DNA of 64,000 nt from Spirogloea muscicola (Eukaryota > Streptophyta > Zygnematophyceae > Spirogloeales > Spirogloeaceae), in NCBI GenBank assembly GCA_009602725.1, contig WELB01000225.1:127302-191301 (forward strand). The letters run 5' to 3'. Both the position numbers and the translations under genes were made by a program. Positions 32,502-44,375 of the stretch are shown one piece after another. Below the pieces are notes generated by a model. The model searched no databases. It was not told where the DNA came from and saw nothing but the letters and a program-made list of their open reading frames with translations. How positions within the stretch are numbered: the stretch's first letter is position 1; every line of letters starts with the position of its first letter.

Positions 32502-35500
32502 CAGAGACGGGGTGCGCGTCAATTTCAAAAACACAGTAGTAGTATAGGACTGGCCTTGTGCAGCGGACTGTGCCGCAGTTGCGTTCCTTTTTGGGATTCG
32601 CAAACTATTTCCGAAAACCTCTTCAAGGAGATGGCATGGTATCTCCTCTTACGAAGCTCACTCGTAAGGACGTACCATGGGGGTGGACGTCCGAATGCTA
32701 GAAGGCGTTTGAGGATATAAAACGGGTCCTGGTATCACCACCCGTTTTGGTATTGCCTCGAGAAGGCGTGCCGTATGAGGTCGTATGTGACGCCTCTTTG
32801 ATCGGCATTGGTGCCGTTCTCCTGCAGGAGGGTCAACCCGTAGCATTCGAAAGTCGCCTGCTCAGTCCTGCAGAGCGAAATTATACTACGGGTGAGCAGG
32901 AGCTCCTTGCTGTTGTGCACGACCTCCGTGTGTGGCGATGCTATCTCGAGGGTGTCGAAATTACAGTCGTAATGGATCATTGGCCGTTGACCTACATTCA
33001 CACACAGCAGCAATTGAGCAAGCGTCAAGCTCGGTGGGTTGAGAGCATGGCACAATTCCGATTCCAGTGGTTGTAACGCCCTGGAAGAATCAATGTGGCG
33101 GACCCGGTGAGCCGCAACATCGTAGGGGCTGCTGTGGCGCCTGTCTTGTGTGCCACAAGGGTTAAGACTGCAAACGTGCGGCCTACCCGTGGGGCTTAGC
33201 GCAAAGCACCACCAATCTCTGTGAGCTGTGTGTGCGTATTCGTGATGGGTATGGCACAGACCCTTGGTTTTCATGTGCAACCAAACCACGCACAGTAGTA
33301 TATGACCAAGGCTTCTGGTGGCGAGGTGACGCCATTATGGTGCCCAACTGCAATGCATTGCGCACTAGTATCATGCAAGAGATGCATGAGCCTCCGTACA
33401 GTGGTCATTTGGGTATGGAAAGGACAAAGAAAGCTATTTAGCTTCTCTTTTAGTGGCCGCGCTTGTCAATTCACGTTGAGTCTTTTGTGAAGACTTGTGC
33501 CACCTGCCAGCGTAGTAAGGCACGCTCTCACAAGCCTGCCGGGTTGCTCCAACCTATGGCTATTCCCCGGCTAAACTGGTCTGATGTCGGTGTAAAGTGG
33601 TGCACTTTGTACCTACGACCAACGGGTACCCGCTAAGGACTTCGCTGGCATATTTGTGGACCGCGCATGCAAACTGCTCGGAGTACCCGAGCGCATCGTG
33701 CCTGACCGCGATACTCGCTTCACGGGTCACTTCTGGAAGGCAGTGTGCAGGCTTCCCAGCACGAAGGAATCCATGTCCACGGCTTTCCACCCCCAGACGG
33801 ACGGTCAGACTGAACGGATGAATCGGGTTTTGGAAGACATGCTCAGGCACTTTGTAAACCCCAGTCAAACTGACTGGGATGTGTATCGCTCCAGCGGAGT
33901 ATGCTGTAAAGAATGCCTTCCATGACTGTTCCAACAATACACCCGGTACTCTCCTGGCAGCTCAGCGGAGGGCTAAGAAATTCATGACTATTGCTCAGAA
34001 CCGGCAAAAGCAGTATGCTGATCGCCATCGCAGGCATGTGTCCTTCGACGTCGGTGACCAAAGTGCTATTAAGCACTAAGCACTTAGTCTTGCGGGCTGT
34101 CGGTACGCCTAAGTTGCTACCAATGTGGGTTGGGACCTTTCCGTGTCATGCGCCTGGTCGGCAAGGTCGCACATGAGATTGATACACCGGTACAATGGAA
34201 AATCCACAAAGTTTTCCATGTGTCTCAACTCGAGCCATACCATATAGATGGCCAGGTCCAACCGCCCCCAACTCCCCTTGTTGTTGATGGCGCGGAGGAG
34301 TTTCAAGTGGAGGAGATTTTATCGCACCGAAACAATCTCCATGGGCGTCGTAAATCCCGATACTACCCCATCAAGTGGCTCGGCTTTGGGCCTGAGCACA
34401 ATACCTGGGAACCAGCGGCCAATCTTGCCCATCGCCCTTCCCACGTCAACAGTATTTGGCAGGAAGCCAAGCCTCTTCTCTCTGTCGTTAGAAACCTCCC
34501 GCCGGGCTTAACACCCTGGGTATCTGTCGTGCTCCCTTCTTGTTCCCGATACGTGAACACCTAAGTGGGAAGGTATGTAACGTTTCCTCTGTTTCAGAGT
34601 GCTAGCGGTGCGCGATAAACTTACAAGAGCGTAGCGTATCTACCGTTTGGAGTCCGAAACGGTGCGGGTAAATTGGCTGCACTCCAGGTAGCTTAGTACG
34701 GTGCGAGAATCCCGGGCTCCGTACCCCGTCCGCACGCCTCGTGTGACATCTCTGCTCTAATCACACAGTTAATCTCAGAATGTCCTGGTTTGGATTCGAG
34801 CATAGGGTGTTTTGGAGACAACCCTCATACAGGAAAACACCAACGCGCATACGCGCACACAGCGCAGCGGAAGTCTTACCCTGAGGCACCGCCCTAGGGC
34901 GGTGAACTCTACCAATAACTTACAGAGAGCCGGCAGGGCCCGCAGCGATGAGCTGCGGGCCCTGAGGGGCGGGCCGGAGGGGCGGGCCTGACAAGGGGAC
35001 ACGACAAATACAACAGGCTGGCACACAGGGCCAGAGGCCTGTGGCGCGAGTCCAAGGGACTAGTGTCGAGAGGCCGGCGCGCGAGTCCAAGGGACTGGCG
35101 CGCTGCACAGCACGAGTCCAAAGGACTAGCGCCAAGAAGGTGGCGCGCCAGGCCAATAGCCTGGCTCACGGGGCCAAGGGACTGAGGCCATGCGGACACA
35201 GGACCGAGGCCATGCAGCCATAAGGCCGAGAGAGCTGGTCAATCCGGTCGGCCCGCGGGGCGCCGGCCTGAGGGAGAGCTGACCCACCCGGCCGGCCTGC
35301 AGGGCGTGAGCCCGAGGCGTGCCGACAGGGTACGGAGCCCGGGACCCTTGGACCGTACTTAGCTACACGGAGTGCAGCCAAGCTACCCGCACCGTTTGAC
35401 TCCAAACGGTAGAAACGATACGCTCATGTAAGGTTATCGCGCGCCGTGAGCACCTTCAAACGGCGGAAACGTTACACCTCGGGCTCACGCCCCACGAGCT

Positions 35501-36302
35501 GGCCGGGTGGGCCAGCTCTATCTCAAGGCCAGCGCCCTGCGGGCTGGCCGGGTGGGCCAGCTCTCCCTCAGCAGTACCCTGCGGGCTGGCCGGAATGGCC
35601 TGGCCAGCTCTCTTGGCCTCATGGCCGCATGGCCTCGGTCCTGTGTCCTCATGGCCTCAGTCACTTGGCCCCGTGAGCCAGGCTATTGGCCTGGCGCGCC
35701 ACCTACTTGGCGCTAGGCACTGTGCAGCGCGCCAGTCCCTTGAACTCGCGCGCCGACCTCTTGGCGCTAGTCCCTTGGACTCGTGCTACAGGCCTCTGGC
35801 CCTGTGTGCTAGCCTCTTGTATTCATCGTGTCCCCTTGTCAGGCCCGCCCCTCCGAGGGAAGGCCCTGGGGGCGACCCTCGTCACACCCTCAGGGGAGGG
35901 GTGGCAGGAGAAGTAGTGGCCTTTGGTCAGACTCGGCAGTCGACCAACGCCCGAGAGAGACACAGCCCTGCTGCTGCCTAGCCAGCCCCGCTGCTGCATG
36001 CTGCTGCCGCCGCCGCCACAGCTCTGCTGCTGCCGCCTGCTGCCAGCCCATCGCCGCAACTTATCGCTGCGGGCCCTGCCAGCTCTCATTAAGTCTATTG
36101 GTAGAGTCACCGCCCTAGGGCGGTGCCTCAGGGTGAGACTTCCGCTGCGCTCTGTGCGCGTATGTGCGTTGGCGTTCTTTGTATGAGAGTTGTCTCCAAA
36201 ACACCCAATGCTCGAGTCCAAACCAGGACACCCTGACTTTGACTGCGTGATTAGATACAGAGATGTCTTTCTAACTGTGTGATTCGATGCAGAGACGTCA
36301 CA
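32502..36302 (+). mobile_element. 5'-truncated Ty3/chromovirus element with 3' LTR (interrupted by another LTR)
   Basis: Starts abruptly within the RT/RNase H region, aligned with position 62272 of the element at 57.5 kb, and continues through RNase H, integrase (zinc and catalytic core parts) and a chromodomain near 34290-34440 (WLGFGPEHNTWEPA). A polypurine AAGTGGGAAGG precedes the 3' LTR (34576-36302), which is split by a reverse LTR at 34742-35476. Broken, with roughly half a dozen breaks; gag, protease and 5' LTR absent. Confidence 0.85.
34742..35476 (-). mobile_element. Solo LTR inserted in reverse into another LTR, CCTCG duplication
   Basis: Reverse complement of the 28143/57491 LTR family (reads TGTGACATCTCTG...CGTTACA on the plus strand), with CCTCG at 34737-34741 and at 35477-35481. 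About 735 bp, shorter than the 900-bp relatives. It lies inside a plus-strand LTR of the same broad family, so this is an insertion of one element into another followed by LTR-LTR recombination. Confidence 0.9.
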
Positions 36303-36674
36303 GCATGCGAGGCCACCCAGACGAGCCTGGACGACACGACAACGGCACGAGTGCCAGGGCGGGTTCGTACCGTCGGCACGAACGGCCAAATGAACACCAA
36401 GTAAGCATTATTGACAATGTCAGGCGCTTACAAAATCTGGGAACGTTACAGCAACCGTCGGATGTAAGCTCCTTTGGTTGTCTCCTGTTCCGGCGGACGT
36501 GGAACACCGAAGTGGGAGGAATGTAACATCTCCAATTATTGTGAGCGTTACCTCAGGTGGTTACGCTTACCTGATTGGCACGTGACCGACCTGGCCTGGC
36601 CAGGTGGTCACGCACGAGGGCCTCGTCGGTGGCGCGGTGCCCACCCTGGCGCGCCTCGACAGGTCGGCTCTTGG
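36303..36674. mobile_element. LTR debris and start of a further LTR
   Basis: 36303-36445 is a reverse fragment of the 30294-31075 LTR family. 36447-36521 looks like the end of an internal region with a GTGGGAGGAA polypurine tract. A new LTR begins TGTAACATCTCC at 36522 and is cut at 36675 by the next LTR. Confidence 0.5.
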
Positions 36675-37235
36675 TGTTATGATCCAGCCCTTTGCTTAAG
36701 CCACACGGTTCTGTTGGCAATACATGACCGGCAATCTGGGACAAGTGGCCCGCCAGGTGGCGGGCTGGCTTGCCAGGCAAGTGGCCTGCCAAGGTGCGGG
36801 CCCCGCCCGTCCAGAAGTACTCCTCGCTAGGATCCACCCGTTCAAGGGAGGATCATTGGCCCGCCGCAACGCAGGCCATGGGGCGACCCGCTCACACCCC
36901 TGGAAGGGGGTTGGCACGGGGAAGCACGAAGTGCCTTGGGGCTTAGCCTCGACAGGAGTTTGAACCGGCGAAGCCCAGGAGCAGCCTTTCCAGGAGCAGC
37001 CTTGCCGCTGCTCGCCGCCGCAGTCGCCTCCGCACCCTGCTGCGGGGCTTGCTGCGCCGGCCTGCGCCCAGGAGGTGGAGTCGCCGCTGGACGGCGGCGC
37101 CACAGGGCCTGGCCTGTCTTCCGCTGCGCCGGTGCTAGTGCTTTGCCTTGTAGTGGGTTGGTCCCTGAACCCCTACAGCCGAACTCAACAGGGACAGCTC
37201 ACGCTACCTGCGTGCGTAGGGGCGAGTTCATTACA
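36675..37235 (+). mobile_element. LTR (Ty3-type, same group as 45810-46387)
   Basis: Begins TGTTATGATCCAGCC and ends GTTCATTACA, 561 bp. It shares the GGCCCGCC / CTCGCTAGGATCCACCCG blocks with the LTRs at 43.7, 45.8 and, inverted, 31.5-32.1 kb. No internal region of its own was identified. Confidence 0.7.
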
Positions 37236-38560
37236 CCCAGCGTGGGCCGGTCCGACAGGTCGGCCCCACCCCCGGCGTGGTGCCTTCCGAGAGGTCGACC
37301 CCTCGGGGTGGACCTCGGTCAGCCCGCCCTGCGGGGCCGGCCTTCCCCTAGACAGGTCTGCCCCTCAGGGCGGGCCTCGTTCGGCCCGCCCCTCGGGGTG
37401 GGCCTTGGGCCGATCCCCATGCGCCCCTGGAGGGGGGGGCGGCACCGGGAGCACTTGGAGTCTGGGGGCAGAGACACAACAAGAGTTCAGTTATGTGAAG
37501 CCCTGAAAGAGGCCCAGCCCTGCTGCTGCGCCTGCTGCCGCAGCCCGTCGTTGGCAGGACGCTGCCGACTATCTGCGAGGCGTCCGTGGCCGGCCTTTGG
37601 TGGGCTAGCTGCGGGCTGGTGCGCGAGAGGTGGAGACCCGCCCGAAGGCGGCGCCAGGTAACGACCCGACCTTGTACACAGGCATTTTGGGTGTCAGGTC
37701 CTTATTCAATTTGGACATAGGGGGTTTAGCAGCAAACCCCGTACACGAAGAAGCACTCGCGCGTCTGCGCGCAGCGGAAGTTGTGGCCCTGTGGCGCTGC
37801 CGTTGGGCAGCGTCTCCATCTCCCGGGCACCAGCCTGCAACTAGCCCACCAGGGACCAACCGCGGATGCCTTGCAGCAAGCCGGCAGCGATCTGCCGGCG
37901 ACGGGCTGCAGCAGCAGGCAGCAGCAGGGCTGCGCCTCTCCTGGCTTCGACGTCCGAACTCCATCAGGCGGGTCGAGGTTAGACCCTTATAGTACTTCTC
38001 TATGCCACCCTCCCCTTGGGTGTATTGGCGTCGCCCATGGCCTACCCGAGGGGTGTGCCCGTGAATAAGGATTCGTACCGGTGCGCGACACCAAGCGGCG
38101 CATCGGTTTGTGCAACAACCGGAGGCACGGCTTCGACTGCACAACTACCGCTACACGAAGCGGCGTCTAGCACGGGCGGGACCGACCCACCTGGAGCCCC
38201 CGGGGCTTGTGGGCGGGACCCACCCGTAGCCACCTGGCAGAGCCAGGTCGTGTCAGGACGATAACAAGAACGGTTGCCAGAATGGCAAAGGAACGTACCG
38301 TGCGTGCGTCTGCACTCATGTAACGGCGAACACACCGCTGTTTAGCGCTCACTAACGGTGGGAACATTCCATATGTACTTATGTACGTCCTTGGGAACAG
38401 GAAACAAATGAAGGACTTGACATCCAACGGTTGCAGCCTCTACGTAGCGGAGGGGAGTCACCATCCTTTGCGAGTGCTCCCGCAAGCAGCCTGGCAATTA
38501 GCAAAGTTGGCGGCAGGCCCCACGTATTGTATTCAGGCCCATAGCTGTGTCACTTCACAA
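37236..38560. mobile_element. LTR fragments in both orientations
   Basis: 37440-37665 reads as a forward LTR 3' half, and 37666-38060 as a reverse LTR of a related family; both contain CTGCTG/GCCGC-rich blocks, so the pair is an imperfect inverted repeat. 38060-38560 is further LTR-like DNA with no frame of note. Confidence 0.5.
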
Positions 38561-41500
38561 GATATTCACGGGTCGTGCGCCCACGGAGGCTGTCCCGGTG
38601 TGACAAGGTTCCTTCCACCTTGTGCTCATCCACCTTGTGCTCAAGCACCTCCTTAAGCAAGAGCAAAGGTGGGGCCGGTTGGACGCGGCTATTCGGAAGG
38701 AAGGTTCGAAGCTGGGACACGTGATCTATAATACGAGATTCCACTGTACTGGTGTACCGAGCTTATTCGACACCTTGCCAGAGAGGCGTACCACGGGGAA
38801 ACCTGGGTAGCAACTTGTGCGTACCCGCTGTCCGCAAGGACAGGTGCTTTGTACTCTGCAGTACTGCAGCACCCACGTCGAAGGACAAAACCTTGGTCAG
38901 CATGCAGCCCGGGAACTGGCCGGCCTCCTTCCCAGCTACAGAGGTGCTGCGGAAGCTGACCGTAGTCGAGTAGTATGGTTTCCCTCTGGCGGATAGGCAT
39001 TTGTCATAGCGTATGCGGCCGGAGCCAGAAATTCATTCCAGTCAGTCTGACTCGGGTGGACAAAATTTCCGGAGCATGTCCTCCAGGGACCTATTCAATA
39101 CCTCTGTTTGGCCATCGCTTTGAGGATGAAAGACAGTGGACATGGCCTGCTTAGTGCCAATAAACTTGCGCAATTCCTTCCTGAAGTGACCCATAAACCT
39201 AGGATTGCGGTCCGAGACCATCCTTGCGGGTACGCCATGCAGCTGCCAAACCTTATCCACAAAGATGCCAGCAAAGTCCTTCGCCGAAGCATGCATGATC
39301 GTTGGAGCAAAGGGTACCATCTTGCTCAACCGAATTTAAAAGACGTCAATGGCATCAGACCCATCCCTCGTCGTAGGCCAGTGTGTTCTATAATGCACTC
39401 TTCAGATCAGCCCAATACTGTAAGGGAATCTCCGCGGTTGCATTAATCCGGCTGGCTTGCCAGACATTGCCTTGCTTCGCCGGCATGTGGCACAGCTTGT
39501 ACAAAAGCGTGTACTTTGGCCACCAGAAAAGGCGGTTCACAGCCTTTTTGGTCTTATTGACGTCCAGATGACCACTGTATGGCGTATCATGCAGCTCCTG
39601 CATGATGGTGCTGTGCTATGCACGGCATCGTAGGTTCGGACCACAATGGCGTCGCCGTGCTACCAAAAGCCAACGTCATTGCAGAGTGTGCGTACGTTGG
39701 TTGCCACTGCACACCCAAGGGTCTGTGTCATACCCATCACGAATATGCACGTACAACGCAGAGAGGTTGGCAGTATGTTTCAGAGAAGCGCCACAAGTAG
39801 GAAGCATGCCGGCTGCATGCATTCCCGATGCGTTCATGGTAGCTATCGCAGCAGCGTCTGCAATGTTGCGGCTCACCGCAACATTGAGCCATCCAGGGCG
39901 GCACCTCATGGAATCGGAATAATACCATACATTCAGCTCACCGAGCTTGCCGCCTCGGCAGTTGCTGTTGAGTGTGGAAGTACGTCAACGGGCAACGATC
40001 CATGACTACTGCAAAGTCCACACCTTCCAGGTGGCAACCCAAGAACGTAAAGCGTGCACCACAGCTAGTGGCTCTTGCTCACCCGTAGTGTAAGTTCGCG
40101 CTGTGGGATCAGAAGGCGACTCTCGAACGCTATCGGGTGGCCCTCTTGCAAGAGCCCGGCACCCAATGCCTGTCGAAAGGCGTCGCAATTCAGCTCTTAC
40201 GGCACGCCTCGAGGAAAGGCTGGAACAGGCGGAGATGTAAGTGCCTGTTGTATATCCTCGAATGCCCTCTAGCATTCGGACGACCACTCCCTGGGTACGT
40301 CCTTCCGAGTGAGCCGCGTAAAAGGAAGTGCCAATCTCCCATTCCATTGTCTGAACTTTTAGAAGTCATTCGCGACTCCCAGAAAGGTTCGCAGCTTAAA
40401 TATATTTCGTGCAAGCCCGTACGACAGTAGTCGTCTTGGGGTCGACGCATATCCCGTTTTTGCACACGTGGCCAAGGGTATCAGTTCTTGATAGTGAGCT
40501 TGCCACAAGCCTTGATGCACATCTAAAGACTACCAAATATTTTTGTCACGAAAAGGATCGGTGCACCATAAGGCGACTGAGAAGGCTCCACATGACCTAT
40601 CCTGGGCAGACCCACATTAGCTTTGCATATCTCTCGAAGCTTGAGAGGTATCAGTCAGCATATCGGTCTGTAAGGCGGCTCAGCGCCTGGCTCCATTGAG
40701 TAGCACCTCGGTAAGGAGGCAGACTCTCCGAGAGAGCATCGAGCCCCACCCGAGGACTCATCAAGCAGATTATCAAGAACCCCGCCCTGTTTTAGAACAC
40801 TGTACTCACACACGAGTCAGTGGCAGACTCGTCACACGATGTCATAAAGACAAGATACGCGGACTCGACTGCGTATTTGTGCAGCAGCTTCGTGATCGGC
40901 GCGGCGGACAGCAGATTGATATTCCAGCCGCCCGAGGCAGTTTACAGGTCTGCTCACTGCAAAAGACAAGGCGCCGAGCGCCACGGTGTACAGTGCAATC
41001 CGACGTTCAAAGTCAAGGCATGCAGATGTGGCACCAAGCCAATTATTGACCAAGAACATTTCGACATGCCCAGCGGATTCGATGGCATGACAACACACTG
41101 TGGCCTTGTATGCTTGAATTAAAATGGGATCTCTCCACAACTGATGTGTTGGCCATTCGCCAATGTCACGCACTCCAAAGCAGTGGACTCCACATCCAAG
41201 CTGTCGACGCCATAGCAAGTTATTATTGGCAGGGGACACTGTGGCCCCTGAGTCTATGAGGATCCCAGCCGGTGCATCAGCAAGAAGCACCTCAAAGCAT
41301 TGTATGTACTGTACCACTTGTACACTTGTAAGATTGGTGGTATTAGCGACACAGATCAGCAGTCCGGCTGGGCTCGGCCTCTCCTCAGTATCATCACCGC
41401 CAGGCGGTAGGAGTTGGTGTCCCGCATTAGACGAGCACAGCAGCGGCATCCCGGACTTTGACGGATCACGTTGCGCCTGCAAGGCACATTGAAGAGCCAC

Positions 41501-41625
41501 GTCTTCAGGCAGTCGACGAGAAGGCCAAGTCAGGTACATCTTCGCTGCTACGTGCACGTCAGCGTGGGTCAGCCACACAAGTAGAGGCCCTCCAGCCTCC
41601 AGAGCTTGCAAGAAAGCAGAGATAA
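38560..41625 (-). mobile_element. Ty3/chromovirus pol region, minus strand, heavily decayed
   Basis: Read on the minus strand from 41.6 kb: aspartic protease region (ILIDSGATV), RT/RNase H remains (40.8-40.0 kb), integrase zinc region (39.6-39.4 kb), integrase core with FHPQSDGQTE (about 39.33-39.04 kb) and a chromodomain-linked end near 38744-38560. The gag part and clear LTRs are not assigned. Broken, with perhaps ten or more breaks; older than the element at 49.97 kb. Confidence 0.8.
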
Positions 41626-42745
41626 GCGCGCATCAGGTGCGTCCGATTACGGGCAGCCCTGGCCAACCAGGTCAAACAGCTTATACTCAGCTTGCTTCGG
41701 GCTAAACCCTTAATTTCCTTGTTCTCACGAGGACATGATAACCTAAGTGGGGAGGTATGTAGCGTTCCGCCCGTCTGGGCGCATGACCCTCCCGTTAATG
41801 CGTACATGTGGTATCTGTGGCGCGAGCCATGTCATCCATTCTCCCGCGCGCCTTCTGTCTTCCGCCAGCGATGTATCGCTTGGCGTGATCTCTGTCTTGC
41901 GGTCTCCTCAAGGTCCGCTCATGGACGTTACGTGTCCTACGGGTCCCTCACGGTCCGGCGCATGGCAATTAACTGTCCACCTTACGGTATCCTCGAGGTC
42001 TCCCCGTGGACGTAACATGTCCCCGCGATCGACCCTCGTGAGGCCCGCCCCTGACGGGTTGGGCCTTGAAGCGGCTCCCAAACATCCTGGATTGGCGCCA
42101 ACCATGTTGATTTGGGACTGGTGGCTGGTCAGCCAGCCCAGATTCCTGTGGACACGGGGGCTTCTGAAACGTCCTAATCCCCATACACGCAGTCAGGACT
42201 TAGTACGTCCTGATTGGATTCGGTCAGTAGGGGTTTAGAAGCACACCCCCTACACTGAAGCACTACCATAACACACAACGACTGGCTAAGCAGCAGACGA
42301 CGGCAGCAGAGCTGTGGTGGCGGCTGCGGCAGCAGGCAAGTACAGCCATGCCTCTTCCTGGCCTCACTGATCGAACTATTCCGTCCGCTCTCGGCCGACT
42401 ATTTGGATGCTTGAATGCCACCCCCCCCCCCAGGGTGTTAGAGCCGCTTCAAGGCCCACCCCGTTAGGGGCGGGTCTAATGAGGGTTGATCGGGGGGACA
42501 TGACACGTCCACGGGAAGACCTCGAGGGTATCGCAAGGTGGACAGGTAACTGCCACGGGCAATCTGCGAGGGACTCGTAGGACATGTGACGTCCAAGGGC
42601 GGACCTCGAGGAGACCGCCAGTCAGGGGTCACGCCAAGCGGTACATCGCTGGCGGAAGGAAGAAGGCGCGGGGAGATGACTGAAATGGCCCGCGCCACAG
42701 ATACCACATGTATGCGTCAATGGGAGGGTCATGCGCACAGCCAGG
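41626..42745. mobile_element. LTR with partial inverted copy
   Basis: A polypurine AAGTGGGGAGG precedes an LTR starting TGTAGCGTTCCGCCC at 41758. A reverse-oriented copy of its first ~290 bp lies at about 42430-42740, so 41758-42740 has the form of an inverted repeat with about 0.4 kb of LTR-like DNA between the arms. A poly-C run occurs near 42420. Confidence 0.6.
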
Positions 42746-43362
42746 CGGAACGCCATAGAGCACCTCTGCAGGTGAGTAGGAGGCCAGCAGGTGTTCCGGC
42801 CGCATACTGACCAATGTCGGAAGGACGTGTCCTTTGACGTGGGTGCTGCAGTACTGCTGAGCACAGAGCACCTGTCCTTGCGGGCAGTGGTGACACGCAT
42901 GTTTTTAGCCAATGGGTTAGACCTTTCCCCATGGAACATCTTACGGCAAGGTGTCCTATAAGCTTGGTACACCCGTATAGTGGAAGATTTCCACGTATCC
43001 AAGCTCCTGGTGTGCGTTTGGTCCCTAACAGGCAGGTGAGAGCCGAATGCTTCCTTATCGGGATACAGAGTATGGGATTTAGGGACAACGACCAGCCACG
43101 AGGGAGCACTCCGGCACAGCGGAGGACTGCCCTGTGGCGCTGCCGCTACGCAGCAGCTCCACCTCTCGGGCACGCACTGCAGACTTGCTTCCATTGGGAC
43201 GCCGCCATAGTCTCCAAGCGAGCCTTCAACAAGCCACGCGGGGCAGCAATCTACAGCAGCAGGCAGCCGCAGGGCTGCGCTCTCTTAGAGCTTAACTGAG
43301 TCCCCGGCCTCCTTACGGGCCTCTCTCTGCTCTGTGCAATAGTAAGTGCTCCTCCATGCCAC
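42745..43362 (+). mobile_element. Ty3-type integrase C-terminal fragment and reverse LTR debris
   Basis: 42745-43010 aligns in content with the end of the integrase region at 56640-56940 (DVGAAVLLSTEHLSLRAV). It is followed by a reverse LTR-like block to about 43310. Fragmentary fossil. Confidence 0.55.
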
Positions 43363-43693
43363 TGTGACGTTCCCCGGATTTTGAGCGCCAAACAGCGTTG
43401 TTAACGCTTACATGGTGTTCGTTTGGCCGGTAGCTCCGTGCCGGACGGCACAGACCGCCCTGGCACTCGTGCTGTTGTCGTGCCGTCCAGGCTCGACCGG
43501 GTGGCATCGCACGCTCCCGTCATGCTCGGCCCAGACATGCTCGGCGGCATGCGTGGGCCCGGACAACCCCCGGCTGCGTCCATGCCCGGCCATGCCCGGC
43601 CTCGGCCATGCTTGGCGGCATGCTCTGCCGCGGCCATGCTTGGCGGCATGGCGCCTGCTGGAGACACCTCGTGATTCCCTCGTCAGGCACGCT
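43363..43693 (+). mobile_element. Truncated LTR of the 30294-31075 family
   Basis: Starts TGTGACGTTCCCCGG and shares the repeated CATGCTCGG / GGCGGCATG blocks with 30294-30660. It is cut off by the LTR that follows. Confidence 0.65.
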
Positions 43694-44375
43694 TTCATGA
43701 TCCAGCCGTGTCAATAAGGCCACACGGTGCTCTTAGCGTTACAAGACCGCTTGCCGTTTGATTGAAAGTGGCCCGCCAGTGGCGGGCTGGCTGGCCGGGC
43801 AAGTGGCCCGCCCAGGTACAGGGCCCGCTCGTTTAAAAATATCCCTCGTCAAAATCCACCCGTTGTTGAAGGGAGGATCTATGGCCCGCCGCAAGGAAAG
43901 GCCATGGAGCGACCCGCTCACACCCCTGGAGGGGGGTGGCTTGGGGTATGCACTACGAACCTTGGGCTGAGACCCGACATCACTTTGGACCGGTGAAGCC
44001 CAGCAGCAGCAGGCCTCACCGCTCCTTGCCGCCGCAGCCGCCGCCGCAGCCTGCTGCAGGACTTGCTGCAGGGAGTCCATGGCTGCGCCCCTTGGGGAAC
44101 AGCCGCCCGCTTGCGCCCAGGAGGTGGAATCGCCGCCAGAGGCTGCGCGACAGGGCCCGTCTTCCGCTGCACCTGCGCGAGTGCTTTGCCGTGTATTGGG
44201 TTGGTCCCTTATGCACTACTACCGAAATTAAGAAGGACGACTCACCCTGACTGCTCGTGTAGGGCCAGGTTCTTCACATTGTTATCAGAGGCGGTCTTGC
44301 ATCTATTGGGCTTATTATCTATTTTAGTCGCCGATGATGATGCAAGCATCGTCCTGATGCACTGGCTTGACATTT
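43694..44375 (+). mobile_element. Ty3-type 5' LTR with primer-binding site and short leader
   Basis: LTR of the 45810-46387 group ending TTCTTCACA at about 44278, then TTGTTATCAGAGGCGG, an initiator-Met-tRNA-type primer-binding site, and about 80 bp of leader. The rest of this element is displaced by the next insertion at 44376. Confidence 0.7.
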
